DNA of 64,000 nucleotides from Plantactinospora soyae (GCF_014874095.1 NZ_JADBEB010000001.1:6820001-6884000); one strand, 5' to 3'; shown: positions 34,340 to 48,251, numbered from the stretch's first letter. Made by a program: numbers and translations. Notes: generated from the letters alone by a model not told the origin.

Positions 34340-34747
34340 ATGGCGATCACCCTGGTGAACCCCGACGGATTGCCCAAGCCCGAGGTCTACCGGCAGATGT
34401 CGATCGCCACCGGCTCGAAGCTGGTGTTCATCGCCGGCCAGGTCGCCCGGGACGCCGACGGCCAGAAAATCGGCGAAGGTGACCTTGCCGCCCAGGTCGA
34501 GCAGTGCTACCTCAACATCGGCACCGCCCTGGCCGAGGCCGGCGGCTCCTTCGACGACGTGGCGAAACTGACCGCGTACGTCGTCGACTGGACTCCCGAC
34601 AAGATGGCCCTGCTCGGGGAGGGGGTCGCGCGGGCGGCCGCGAGGCTGGGCATCGACCCGGTCAAGCCGATCACGCTGCTGGGTGTCACTGCGCTGGCCG
34701 AGCCCGACCTCCTGGTCGAAGTCGAGGCCACCGCAGTCCTCGACTGA
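34340..34747 (+). CDS. RidA family protein
   Basis: A 135-residue YjgF/YER057c/UK114 protein, expected to form a trimer that hydrolyses reactive enamine/imine intermediates. Conserved features are SKLVFIAGQVARDADG, LNIGTALAEAGGSFDDVAKL and the YVVDW strand. The usual RidA arginine, in the segment before the last helix (xxRxx near residue 105), is replaced by an ITLLGVTALAEPDLLVEVEA context, so it belongs to a non-archetypal Rid subgroup and its deaminase activity is uncertain. ATG 34340 follows AAGGAGG. Probably repressed by the divergent TetR protein. Confidence 0.87.
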   Translation: MAITLVNPDGLPKPEVYRQMSIATGSKLVFIAGQVARDADGQKIGEGDLAAQVEQCYLNIGTALAEAGGSFDDVAKLTAYVVDWTPDKMALLGEGVARAAARLGIDPVKPITLLGVTALAEPDLLVEVEATAVLD

Positions 34748-34798
34748 ACGCGGCACGACCGGGGGTGCCGCGCCCGCGACAGTGGGGGACCTGGCGGT

Positions 34799-34855
34799 GG
34801 TCCAGGTCCCGTGGGCTGGCGCGAACAGCGGGCGCCAACCCACGGGACCTGGACC
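34799..34855. terminator. 24-bp inverted repeat between convergent genes
   Basis: Arms at 34799-34822 and 34832-34855 are complementary over 24 positions with one mismatch, around a 9-nt loop. It lies between the convergent ridA-type and carboxylase genes and is the most extensive hairpin in the window. The likeliest role is a bidirectional terminator, although it lacks a T-run and is much longer than usual. Confidence 0.55.
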
Positions 34856-34882
34856 AGTCGGATCACCGGGCCGAGGCAGGTG

Positions 34883-40375
<5,493 letters not shown>

Positions 40376-40512
40376 CGACTGACCCCTCCCCAACTACACA
40401 CGCACAGAAGGCGACGTCCGCGTCCCGGACCGTCGCCTGTACCTGTTCTACACCCTGCTCGATCACGGCCAACTGCACCATGTCCCGGATCGCACGTGCC
40501 TGAACTGCTGTG

Positions 40513-40552
40513 TTGTAGGAATCCCACAAAAACACTGGCGGGAACCCCACAA
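40513..40552. promoter_or_regulatory. Tandem operator candidate upstream of the carboxylase gene
   Basis: TTGTAGGAATCCCACAA (40513-40529) is a near-perfect palindrome. A second element, TGGCGGGAACCCCACAA (40536-40552), matches its right half 23 bp away. They lie about 140-180 bp before the carboxylase start and suggest dedicated control of this unit, possibly by an acyl-CoA-sensing regulator encoded elsewhere. Confidence 0.5.
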
Positions 40553-40674
40553 AAGCGACCGCGTCGCACCGCTCGGCCGTACCGACCCCGAGGGCGAACA
40601 CGAAACGTGACCTGTCGCCGACCATCCCGGTACGTGGGGAGGTCATCCATAATCGTCACGCCGAGGTCGACGTA

Positions 40675-40938
40675 TTGCGGGGCCTGGCGGGCGGGCTGCC
40701 GGCGCGGCCCGGCGCCGGTCGGCCGGACTGTCCCGCCAGCGCGGACGGCGGAGAATCTTCCGCCGGTGTCCTGGCAGCGCTGCTGCGCGGCGGGGCCTGG
40801 AAGCCGGAGCAGTGGCTGCCGGCGCACGCCCAGCCGAGCGCGGCCGAGGTGACGCTGGCCCAGCTGCGGATGCCGGCGCTGACGATCGCCGACATCGAAA
40901 AGGTGGAGGCGGACTCGCTGAAATACCGCTACGAGTGA
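40675..40938 (+). CDS. Small hypothetical protein divergent from the carboxylase gene
   Basis: An 87-residue reading frame from TTG 40675, with GAGG 8 nt upstream. The N-terminal half is Gly/Pro-rich; the C-terminal half reads AALLRGGAWKPEQWLPAHAQ followed by EVTLAQLRMPALTIADIEKV, which is amphipathic and looks structured. It does not match the acyl-CoA carboxylase epsilon subunit I would expect near such a gene. No family recognised. A competing antisense frame exists, so it may not be real. Confidence 0.35.
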   Translation: MRGLAGGLPARPGAGRPDCPASADGGESSAGVLAALLRGGAWKPEQWLPAHAQPSAAEVTLAQLRMPALTIADIEKVEADSLKYRYE

Positions 40939-41007
40939 CGGTCCGCGGACCCACCGCCGTGCGCTGGGGCCGAGGTCGGCGCAGCGCGATGGGTCCGGCG
41001 TCGCGTC

Positions 41008-41784
41008 CTATTCCTCCGGCTCCCAGGCGATCAGCTGGTCGAAGACGCGCCGGTCGCCGTCGAGCCGCAGCGAGTCCATCGGAATGCGGCCGTAGCAGAA
41101 CATGACCAGCTCATTGGCCGTGCCCCGGGCGGAGACATAGGCCGCCTCCGGGCCCTCGCCGGCGACCGGCGTGGGGAGGCGGGCGGCCCGGGCGCCGTCG
41201 GCGGAGAACCAGAGCCGCCAGGAACGGCCCTCGGTGGCGTGGTAGTCGATGACCGCGGGCTTGTGCGGCCACGCCGCCGTCGTCGCGACGCAGGTGGTCA
41301 GGAACTCGTCGACACCGTCGAGGGCCACCTCGTCCGGCAGCGGCTGCGGGGCGCCCACGGCGACCTGGGCGTCGTAGGTGTGCACGGCGACCTGCTGGAG
41401 CTGGTGCCGGGCGACGGCACCAGTCGTCTGCGGCGACTGCGACGGACCCCACCACGTCCAGCAACCACGATCCGGGCCGGCCTCCCGCAGCGCGTCCAGC
41501 AGCTCCCCCGTCGACGCGGCGAACCAGGCCAGCAGGGCCTCGCGCTCCCGGGGCGCCACCGGGGCGGACATCGCCGGCGGAGCGTCGGCGGGCCCCGCGG
41601 CCACGATGGCGGCCCACTTGCGGCGCCCCTCGCCCAGGTGCTGCACCAGGTCGAACAACGTCCACTCGGGGCAGGTCGGCACCCGCACGTCGAGGCTGGG
41701 TGCCGCGGCGACCGCCGCCCGGAAAGCGGTCGATCGTTCGTCCATCAGCCGCAACAGGTCAGCGAAACCCAGAGTCTTTTCCAC
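41008..41784 (-). CDS. Maleylpyruvate isomerase family (DinB fold) protein
   Basis: A 258-residue member of the TIGR03083-type family. The N-terminal bundle has the signature VPTCPEWTLFDLVQHLGEGR with the metal-type histidine, followed by RHQLQQVAVHTYDAQVAVG, which supplies a second. The C-terminal SCP-like domain covers about 170-258 (WRLWFSADGARAARLP, ARGTANELVMFCYGR). GTG 41784 is chosen to begin at VEKTLGFADLLRLMDER, as in relatives. Function unknown, possibly mycothiol-dependent. A broken copy of its 3' end lies at 54848-55046. Confidence 0.8.
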   Translation of the reverse strand: MEKTLGFADLLRLMDERSTAFRAAVAAAPSLDVRVPTCPEWTLFDLVQHLGEGRRKWAAIVAAGPADAPPAMSAPVAPREREALLAWFAASTGELLDALREAGPDRGCWTWWGPSQSPQTTGAVARHQLQQVAVHTYDAQVAVGAPQPLPDEVALDGVDEFLTTCVATTAAWPHKPAVIDYHATEGRSWRLWFSADGARAARLPTPVAGEGPEAAYVSARGTANELVMFCYGRIPMDSLRLDGDRRVFDQLIAWEPEE

Positions 41785-41913
41785 CGCGGCTTTGTACCAC
41801 CCCCCTCCAACGACCGACAGCGGATTTCCCCACCCCGGCGGCGGGGCCACGCGGAAAATCCGTTGCCCGGCGGCCCACGGGTTGACCATGCTGACGCGCA
41901 TGGATCAGTGACC

Positions 41914-41972
41914 AGTGGCGCACGTGCGCGGTGAAGACGGGTTCGAGTCACCTCCCCGTCTCCGCCCGCCGT
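41914..41972 (+). other. tRNA-like 3' fragment (uncertain)
   Basis: GGTTCGAGTC (41940-41949) resembles a T-loop. CGTCTCCGCC downstream resembles the 3' acceptor end of a serine tRNA, and GTGGCGCACGTGCGC upstream resembles a long variable arm. No 5' half, D-arm or anticodon arm can be found and the T-stem does not pair normally. If real it is a partial tRNA, such as the att-site scar left by an integrated element. A chance resemblance is equally possible. Confidence 0.2.
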
Positions 41973-41979
41973 GCCACTC

Positions 41980-42011
41980 GAAGCCCGCACCGCGTGACCG
42001 GTGCGGGCTTC
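41980..42011. terminator. Perfect 12-bp stem-loop
   Basis: GAAGCCCGCACC (41980-41991) pairs fully with GGTGCGGGCTTC (42000-42011) around an 8-nt loop. It lies upstream of the DUF1062 gene and after the tRNA-like fragment, and has the form of an actinobacterial terminator without a T-run. Confidence 0.6.
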
Positions 42012-42159
42012 CTTCACGCGACGTGATCTGCGACGTCGCGCCAGCCGGCGTGCTTCCCGCCGAGACGCCGGCTGCCCGCCACTGGATCCGGGAGGCACCC
42101 CCCGGCGCGCCATCGCGCTGCCGGGCGCCTCCTGCCTAGACCTTGGAATCGCCGAAGCC

Positions 42160-42804
42160 ATGAATAGTTCCCGCCATGTCCGCGTGCCGGCGCACGGTCG
42201 CGGACCCGGCATCGACCGCAAAGCGCTGTGGGTGGTCAGCGAGCTCGGACTGCCCACCATCGTCAAAGCCTGCGTGTCATGCAGGTCCACCCGTCACCGT
42301 CCCACCGGCAAGATCCGGGTCAACGCGAACCACAAGCTGCTCGACGTGTGGCTACTGATCTGCTGCGACCTGTGCGGACGCACGTCGAAGATCCCCGTCC
42401 ACGAGCGCGTCAACGTGCGGGCGCTGGACAACGAGCGGCTACTGATGTTCGAGAACAACGATCCGGCCATGGTGCGACAGCTGACCATGGACGCGACGCT
42501 CGCCCACAAGGCCGCCCACCAGCTCGACTGGACCGGCACCTGGCAGCTGGACACCGACATACCGTTCTACGACCTCCAGCGCGAAGATGCCGCGCCACTC
42601 GAGGTCATCATCAGGTTCGAGCTCCCGGCACCGATCCGGGTCGAGAAGCTGCTCACCGCCGGGTTCGGCCTGAGCCGTCCCGCCGTGCGAGGCATGGTCG
42701 ACTCCGGGCGCATCCGCCTGCCCCTGCCCATCGACGCCAAGGCCCGCGAGGACTTCACCTTCCTGGTCGTCACCGCCCCACCGCTGTCACCCGAGCGGGC
42801 ATGA
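42160..42804 (+). CDS. DUF1062 domain protein
   Basis: A 214-residue protein of the DUF1062 family. Two cysteine pairs (VKACVSCRSTRH near residue 35 and LICCDLCGRTSKIPVHERV near 68) probably bind zinc. The C-terminal part, RVEKLLTAGFGLSRPAVRGM, looks like a small S4-type RNA-binding fold. Together this suggests a nucleic-acid or ribosome-associated role, which is inference. The ATG at 42160 gives the family length; upstream in-frame codons are Arg-rich non-family sequence. It stands alone in a region of transposon remnants. Confidence 0.8.
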   Translation: MNSSRHVRVPAHGRGPGIDRKALWVVSELGLPTIVKACVSCRSTRHRPTGKIRVNANHKLLDVWLLICCDLCGRTSKIPVHERVNVRALDNERLLMFENNDPAMVRQLTMDATLAHKAAHQLDWTGTWQLDTDIPFYDLQREDAAPLEVIIRFELPAPIRVEKLLTAGFGLSRPAVRGMVDSGRIRLPLPIDAKAREDFTFLVVTAPPLSPERA

Positions 42805-42897
42805 GGTGCCGCCCCACGGCGCGATGACCTGCGCCGTGGGGCGGCCCGTACCATCCGGCCCGCCGACCGTCGCGGTCGGCGGGCCGGCCCAGCGTGC

Positions 42898-43163
42898 GGC
42901 GATCTCTAACTGGGTGGCCACGTACTCCACCGCTGACCACGGCATCGCCAGCGGATCCTCGGTCAGGAAATGCCCCAGAAATCGCACCGTTCCGACCCTG
43001 CAAGCCAAGGCCGATCTTGTGATGATCGGCGCCCTTGTGCGTGATCAGATCCAAACGCGGTGCCGTCGAGCAGGAAGAAGCCCTCCAGCTCTGAACGGCT
43101 CAGCTCACCGACGAACCGCTCGTACGCGGCCACCTGATCATCAGGCAAGAACCTAACGGGCAC
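42898..43163 (-). pseudogene. Remnant of a Tn3-family transposase N-terminus (DUF4158)
   Basis: On the minus strand MPVRFLPDDQVAAYERFVGE and LSRSELEGFFLLDG match the start of DUF4158-type Tn3-family transposases. After a frameshift near 43010, TVRFLGHFLTEDPLAMPWSA and VEYVATQLEIA continue the same domain. About 90 of roughly 1000 residues survive. The remainder of the transposon is absent, and sequence from 42805 to 42897 and from 43164 to 43370 shows no gene. Confidence 0.65.
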
Positions 43164-43370
43164 AGCGCAACAACGTACGTCGATTCACTCCGCTGCGGCA
43201 GGCCTCTCACCAAGATCATTTCTACCGCTAACCGCTGTCCCGATCTTCCTCAACCCCGTGGTCGACGGTGGCCGCTTCCACAACGAGGCGGCCGCCGAGT
43301 TCGACGGCGAGATCGTGGTAGCCCACGACCTGATGCGCGTCGCGGTGCCGGTCCGGATACCGTCGGGCGA

Positions 43371-44822
43371 ATGACCGTCCGTCTGCGTACCGCGAACGAT
43401 CTGGACATGCCCGCCGTCGGCGCCCTGCACCACCGGTCCCGGGTCTCGGCCTACGCCGGCCTGGTCGCACCGGAGGCGCTGACCTTCGGGTCGGAGGAGG
43501 CGCTCGGCGAGTGGTGGGCCGAGCGCCGGCGCTGGGAGGCCGACACGCACCGGCTGACCGTCGCCGTCGCAGAGTCCGGCATCGTCGGGTTCAGCTATCT
43601 GGGGCCGAGCGAGGACGAGGGCGTTACCGAGTTGTACGCCATCCACGTCCTGCCCGCGCAGGTGGGAACCGGCGTGGGCCGGGCGCTGATGGGCGACGCG
43701 CTGCCGCACCTGGGACCGCGCGCGGTGCTGTGGGTGCTGGAGGGCAACAAGCGGGCCCGGCGGTTCTACGAGAAGGCCGGCTGGTCGGCGGACGGCGTCA
43801 CCCGCGACGCCCCGATGGGCGACGAGCTGACCCACCAGCTGCGGTACGCCCGGACCGCCGCCCCGGTGTCCGACTTCGCTGAACGTGCCGAGCGGCACCG
43901 GGGCGAACTGCGGGTGCACTGCTACCGCATGCTGGGGTCGTTCGACGAGGCGGAGGACCTGGTCCAGGAGGTGTTCCTGCGGGCGTGGCGCGGTCGGGAC
44001 GGCTTCGAGGGCCGATCCTCGCTACGCGCCTGGTTGTACCGGATCGCCACCAACGCCTGCCTGGACTTCCTCGACGGCCGGAGCCGCCGGACGCTGCCCG
44101 ATCAGGCCGATTCGCCGGCCGGCCCGTGGTTGCAGCCGTTTCCCGACCGCCTGTGGGAGCCGGTGGCGCCCAGCGCCGACGACCCGGAGGCCGCAGTGGT
44201 CGCCAAGGAGACCCTGGAGCTGGCTTTCCTGGCCGCCATCCAGCACCTGCCGCCAAGGCAGCGCGCCGCGACGATCCTCTGCGACGTGCTGGGCTGGCCG
44301 GTCCGCCAGACGGCCGAGGCCCTGGACGGCAGCGTTGCCTCGGTCAACAGCGCCCTGCAGCGGGCCAGAGCCACCCTGCGTACCCACCTGCCGTCCGGCC
44401 GGTCGGACTGGGCCCCGTCAGCCCCGCCCACGGACGAGGACCGCAGGATCCTGCGCCGCTACATGTCCGCGGTGGAGCGCGGCGACCTGACCGAGGTCGC
44501 GGAGCTGCTGGCCCGGGACGTGCGGGCGACGATGCCGCCGTACCCGGAGTGGTTCGCCGATCGCGACGGTGTACTGGCAGCGCTGTCGGCGAGCTGGGAC
44601 GCCGGCTCACCCGACTACATCGGAACGCTGCGCATGGTGCCGGCGAGCGCCAACGGCCAGTTGGCCGCGGCGACGTACCGGTGTCCGCCGGGCGGGCACG
44701 CGTACGAGCCGTTCGGGATCGGCGTGCTGCGGGTCAGCGACGGCCGGATAACCGAGATCGTCGCGTTCCACGAGCCGGCCCTGTTCCCGTCGTTCAACCT
44801 CCCACCCACCCTGGACCGATGA
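43371..44822 (+). CDS. Fusion of GNAT acetyltransferase and ECF sigma factor (SigX5/SigG-like) with SnoaL domain
   Basis: A 483-residue single frame. Residues 1-160 form a GNAT N-acetyltransferase: VGFSYLGPSEDEGVTELYAI, the acetyl-CoA loop VLPAQVGTGVGRALM, and GNKRARRFYEKAGW. Residues about 167-340 are an ECF sigma factor of the TIGR02960 type: region 2 RVHCYRMLGSFDEAEDLVQE plus WLYRIATNACLDFLDG, and region 4 HLPPRQRAATILCDVLGWPV then SVASVNSALQRARATL. Residues 355-470 are a SnoaL-like domain typical of that sigma group. No internal start with a ribosome site appears at the junction (PVSDFAERAERHRG), so a fused product is likely. The DHFR-like gene 62 bp downstream is a candidate target. Confidence 0.82.
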   Translation: MTVRLRTANDLDMPAVGALHHRSRVSAYAGLVAPEALTFGSEEALGEWWAERRRWEADTHRLTVAVAESGIVGFSYLGPSEDEGVTELYAIHVLPAQVGTGVGRALMGDALPHLGPRAVLWVLEGNKRARRFYEKAGWSADGVTRDAPMGDELTHQLRYARTAAPVSDFAERAERHRGELRVHCYRMLGSFDEAEDLVQEVFLRAWRGRDGFEGRSSLRAWLYRIATNACLDFLDGRSRRTLPDQADSPAGPWLQPFPDRLWEPVAPSADDPEAAVVAKETLELAFLAAIQHLPPRQRAATILCDVLGWPVRQTAEALDGSVASVNSALQRARATLRTHLPSGRSDWAPSAPPTDEDRRILRRYMSAVERGDLTEVAELLARDVRATMPPYPEWFADRDGVLAALSASWDAGSPDYIGTLRMVPASANGQLAAATYRCPPGGHAYEPFGIGVLRVSDGRITEIVAFHEPALFPSFNLPPTLDR

Positions 44823-44884
44823 GGTTTCGTGGTGGATGCCGTCTCAATACCGCATGAGGCAATCAGCCGGCAGAGGAGACAGCA

Positions 44885-45448
44885 GTGAACGACATCGAAC
44901 CGCAGACCGCGAACGGCAAGGTGCTCTGGCACTTCACCATGTCCCTGGACGGGTTCGTGGCCGGCCCGAACCACGAGATGGACTGGTTGATGACCGGCAT
45001 CTCGCCCCAGCCGGGCCTGATCGAGGAGTACGTCGCGACCACCGGCGCGGTCCTGGGCGGCCGGCGCGGCTGGGACCACTTCCCGGACCCGGGCGCGTTC
45101 TACGGCGGCGCCTGGACCGGGCCCATCTTTGTGCTCACCCACCACCCGGAGGACGCCGAGCCCGCCGACGGCGTCACGTTCCTGGACTGTGACGTGGCCG
45201 AGGCGGTACGGATCGCGCTGGCCGCGGCCGGCGACAAAAACGTCGAGGTGCTGTCGCCGACGATCGGTGGCCAGCTTCTCGAACGCGGGCTGCTCGACGA
45301 GATCAACCTGCACATCGCGCCCGTGCTGCTCGGCGAGGGCATCCGGCTGCTGGACCTCCCCGGTGGCCGGCCGCACTACCTCCACCGGGTCGGCGCCGAC
45401 GACCCCACCGCCGAACTGAGTGTGCGGTACCGGCCGGTCAAGCATTAA
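44885..45448 (+). CDS. Dihydrofolate reductase family protein (RibD C-terminal-like)
   Basis: A 187-residue NADPH-dependent reductase-like protein. VLWHFTMSLDGFVAGPNHEM is the family N-terminus, GAVLGGRRGWDHF the pyridine-nucleotide loop region and VEVLSPTIGGQLLERGLLDE the conserved helix, followed by HIAPVLLGEGIRLLD. Actinobacteria carry many such proteins near sigma factors; the real substrate is seldom known. GTG 44885 follows AGAGGAGA. It is likely in one unit with the GNAT/sigma gene. Confidence 0.88.
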   Translation: MNDIEPQTANGKVLWHFTMSLDGFVAGPNHEMDWLMTGISPQPGLIEEYVATTGAVLGGRRGWDHFPDPGAFYGGAWTGPIFVLTHHPEDAEPADGVTFLDCDVAEAVRIALAAAGDKNVEVLSPTIGGQLLERGLLDEINLHIAPVLLGEGIRLLDLPGGRPHYLHRVGADDPTAELSVRYRPVKH

Positions 45449-45986
45449 CCGCGAGCGCACTGATCGAGCGGGCCGATCCGCGGCCCGCTCGGCGTCAAAT
45501 CACCCATCTCGGCAAGGCCAACGCCAGCCTGCAGCTCATCCGACCCATCGGGCCAGCACCGACGGGAGCGTGTTCGTCAGGGACGCTCCGGAAGGCCAGG
45601 CTCCCGCAACGTCCGGCGACGACTGACTGGCAGCCGGGCCACGTGGCGATCCGGACACCGTCGACCACTTGTCGATGGCGTCCCGGGGTAGGCAACAGAC
45701 AGGGCGCCGACCAGTACACGCGTCGGACCCGATCGTCGGGGCAGCTAACTGCCCAGGTCGGCCGACACCTCCGTTGCGAAGCAACAGAGACCAGCCAGCC
45801 CAAATTAACAAATTTCCATTACCAATATTCCAGTAATTGGCCTCCCGAAGGGCTCGGACCACCTTGAAGCCGGGTACATCATAATGACAGTTCTTTACCG
45901 TAAGGGGTTGCCCTGGTGCACAACGCGGCCACCTCGATGCACGCCCGCCGCTGAGCACCGCGACATCGGCCGCTCCTCGTGCGCTG
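45449..45986. other. Gene-free stretch with an AT-rich patch
   Basis: No frame here shows family features. A 40-bp AT-rich patch at 45801-45840 contains a CCAAT/ATTGG dyad (45822-45826, 45836-45840), unlike the surrounding DNA, and may be a promoter or a scar of imported sequence. A minus-strand frame at 45536-45958 is open but has no recognisable features. Confidence 0.4.
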
Positions 45987-47195
45987 CTACGCCGAGGGCG
46001 ACGCGAGCACGCGCCAGAGACCCGATACGGCCAGCAGGGACGCCGCGCCCGCCGCGCCGACGACCAGGCCGGGCGCTGACACCTCGCCCAACGCCCCGCC
46101 GCCGGCCGCGAACAGACCCTGCAACGTCATGGTGCCGGTCAGCGCCAACCCGAAGGCCTGGCCTCGGTTCGCCTCCGGCACCGCCTCCAGGAAGCGCCGG
46201 GCCAGCCCCAGCTGGTACGCGACCCCGAACCCGGACACGGCGAGCAGCAGCGCCGCGGTGACCGGCCCGGGCGAAAACACGAACCCGAGCAGCGGCGCGC
46301 CGAGCAGCAGTGCCAACGGCCCTACCAACCGTTCCCTTCGTTCCGGGCTGACGAGCCGGCCGATCGCGAGGTCGCCGGTGAGCATGCCGAGCGCCACGGC
46401 GGTGAACAGCAGCCCGGCCGAGTCCGGCATGCCGATCTGGACGGCGTACGGGACGAGCACGCCCTCGGCGCCGACCATGAGCGCGGGCGGCAGCCACTGG
46501 GCCAGCAGCAGCGAACGGATCGCCGGCCGGCGCAGCAGTTCACGATTGACGTGCCAGGTCTCGCGTACCGCGTACCCTGCGGCCGTACTGCGGCGCGGCT
46601 GCTCGACCAGCCGCAGGCGCAGCAACGCGGCGGAGAGTAGACAACTCGCCACGGTGATCCAGAGCGCGCCGTACGGGCCGAGCGCCGCGATCAGCATCCC
46701 GCCCACGGCGAAGCCGAGCACCTGCGTGCCGCCGGCCGCCGTGGAGAACACGGCCCGGCCAAGCACGTACCGGTCGCCGTCGAGCAGTTCGGGCAGCAGG
46801 GCGCTGCGCGCCGCGGAGGCGACCGCGCTGGGGATGCCGGTGACGAACACCAGCACCAGCATCGCGTTGGGGGAGAGCAGCCCGGCGGCGAGTACAGCGG
46901 CGACGGCGGCGCGGACCAGGTCGTAGCCGACCATCACGGCCCGAGGCGGCCACCGGTCGGCGTACGCCAGCAGCAGCGTGCCGCCGAGGGCGTAGGGCAG
47001 GAAGCCGGCAACGTAGGCCAGCGCGGCCAGCAGGGAGGAGCCGGTGCCGGCGTAGACGGTCACCGAGAGCGCGAGCATCTTCACCGTCTCGCCGCCGAGG
47101 AAGAGCGTGTAGCCGGCGAACAGCACGCGGAACTGGCGTACCGCGAACACCTCGCGGTAGGTGGCCCGCGCCGGTGCGGCCTGGAGCGTCGTCAT
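45987..47195 (-). CDS. MFS transporter
   Basis: A 402-residue major facilitator with about 12 transmembrane helices. The N-terminal FRVLFAGYTLFLGGETVKML is typical of MFS members related to macrolide/multidrug exporters, with the loop-2/3 element AYADRWPPRAVMVGYD and the motif-C-like TGIPSAVASAARSALLPELL. The C-terminal half includes FGVAYQLGLARRFLEAVPEA. It probably exports a toxic small molecule. It is divergent from an ArsR-like regulator gene, with 57 bp between starts and a dyad operator at the regulator start, so expression is probably controlled by that protein. Confidence 0.88.
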   Translation of the reverse strand: MTTLQAAPARATYREVFAVRQFRVLFAGYTLFLGGETVKMLALSVTVYAGTGSSLLAALAYVAGFLPYALGGTLLLAYADRWPPRAVMVGYDLVRAAVAAVLAAGLLSPNAMLVLVFVTGIPSAVASAARSALLPELLDGDRYVLGRAVFSTAAGGTQVLGFAVGGMLIAALGPYGALWITVASCLLSAALLRLRLVEQPRRSTAAGYAVRETWHVNRELLRRPAIRSLLLAQWLPPALMVGAEGVLVPYAVQIGMPDSAGLLFTAVALGMLTGDLAIGRLVSPERRERLVGPLALLLGAPLLGFVFSPGPVTAALLLAVSGFGVAYQLGLARRFLEAVPEANRGQAFGLALTGTMTLQGLFAAGGGALGEVSAPGLVVGAAGAASLLAVSGLWRVLASPSA

Positions 47196-47233
47196 GCGGG
47201 CCAGTCTCGGGGGGTGCGGGCGGAGGCGTTAGG

Positions 47234-47253
47234 CTTTCGCGTGGAGGCGAAAG
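47234..47253. promoter_or_regulatory. Operator dyad at the ArsR-type gene start
   Basis: CTTTCGC (47234-47240) and GCGAAAG (47247-47253) are a perfect 7-bp inverted repeat with a 6-bp centre, GTGGAG, that includes the ribosome site of the regulator gene. Autoregulation and control of the divergent MFS gene are likely. Confidence 0.55.
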
Positions 47254-48251
47254 TGCTTGCCATCGAAGTCGGGCCGCTCGACGTGGCGCACACCCGCTAC
47301 GCGATCTCGCCGCTGGGTGAGGCGATGAACGCGCTGCGGGTCGCGGCGGGCAAGCAGCCGGCCGGGCCGCTGCGGCCCTGGGCGGAGCGCATTGCGCCGC
47401 GGTACGCGCGGCTGCTCGGTGAGACGCCCGCGGTCGGGGCGCTGACATCGCTGTTCCGCCGCGGTCGCTACAACGCCGACTTCATCCATCCTCCGCCTTC
47501 GGGCCCCGGCGACGACTTCGCCCTCGAACTCGCCGCGGTGCGGGCGACCCCGCTGCGTCAGGTTCGCGCGGAGATCGCCCGCAATCTGGTCGGGCTGCGT
47601 ACGCCGCCGCGCGACGTCCAGCAGATCCTGTCCGCCCCGGACGTGCTCACCCGGCTCGCGGACGCGATCGAGGCGACCTGGTACGCACTGGTCGAGCCCG
47701 ACTGGCCGCGGCTGCGTACGGTGTTGGAGCGCGACTTGGTGCACCGGGCCGGCCACCTCGCCATGTACGGCTGGGCCGCGGCGCTGTCCGACCTGGATCC
47801 GCGGGTGGGCTGGCGCTCCGAGGGAGCCGACGGTGTGATCGAGGTGCGCACCGGCACACGGAACGAGTGGGAGCGGCACCGGCTGGGCGGCGAGGGACTG
47901 CTGCTGATGCCGACCGTCTTCGGGACTCTCATCAGCTACGTCGAGCCGCCGTGGCCGTACGCCCTGGTGTATCCGGCACGTGGCGTCGCCGACCTGCTCG
48001 GGCCGCCGCCCCCGCAGGGCGGTGCGGCGGCGCTGGCGCGGCTGGTCGGCCCACACCGCGCGCAGGTGCTGCGGGCGCTCGCAGTGCCGGCGACGACCAC
48101 GCAGCTGGTCCGCCAGCTGGGTCTCAGCCTGGGCGCGGTCGGCGGCCACCTGGCCGTGCTGCGCGAATCTGGCCTCGTCACGCGGACCCGGACCGGCCGA
48201 TCCGTGCGCTACGAGCGCACCCCCATGGGCGGGACCCTGGCCGGCGACTGA
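47253..48251 (+). CDS. ArsR-like winged-helix regulator with DUF5937-type N-terminal domain
   Basis: A 332-residue regulator. The first 240 residues form the DUF5937-like domain (LAIEVGPLDVAHTRYAISPL, then EGLLLMPTVFGT). The C-terminal winged helix covers about 255-330: LVGPHRAQVLRALAVPATTT, then LGLSLGAVGGHLAVLRESGL and TRTRTGRSVRYERT. GTG 47253 is chosen because GGAGG lies five bases upstream and it begins just before the family N-terminus; GTG 47241 overlaps that ribosome site. It is the probable repressor of the divergent MFS gene. Confidence 0.82.
   Translation: MLAIEVGPLDVAHTRYAISPLGEAMNALRVAAGKQPAGPLRPWAERIAPRYARLLGETPAVGALTSLFRRGRYNADFIHPPPSGPGDDFALELAAVRATPLRQVRAEIARNLVGLRTPPRDVQQILSAPDVLTRLADAIEATWYALVEPDWPRLRTVLERDLVHRAGHLAMYGWAAALSDLDPRVGWRSEGADGVIEVRTGTRNEWERHRLGGEGLLLMPTVFGTLISYVEPPWPYALVYPARGVADLLGPPPPQGGAAALARLVGPHRAQVLRALAVPATTTQLVRQLGLSLGAVGGHLAVLRESGLVTRTRTGRSVRYERTPMGGTLAGD

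Noticed and set aside
40675-40938. Small gene next to the carboxylase as an acyl-CoA carboxylase epsilon subunit
   Set aside because: It lacks the short N-terminal beta strand and the C-terminal Trp/Arg pattern expected of epsilon subunits; left as hypothetical.
45536-45958. 140-codon minus-strand frame in the gap after the DHFR-like gene
   Set aside because: No family features, no ribosome site, and mixed composition; kept only as a note within the gap entry.
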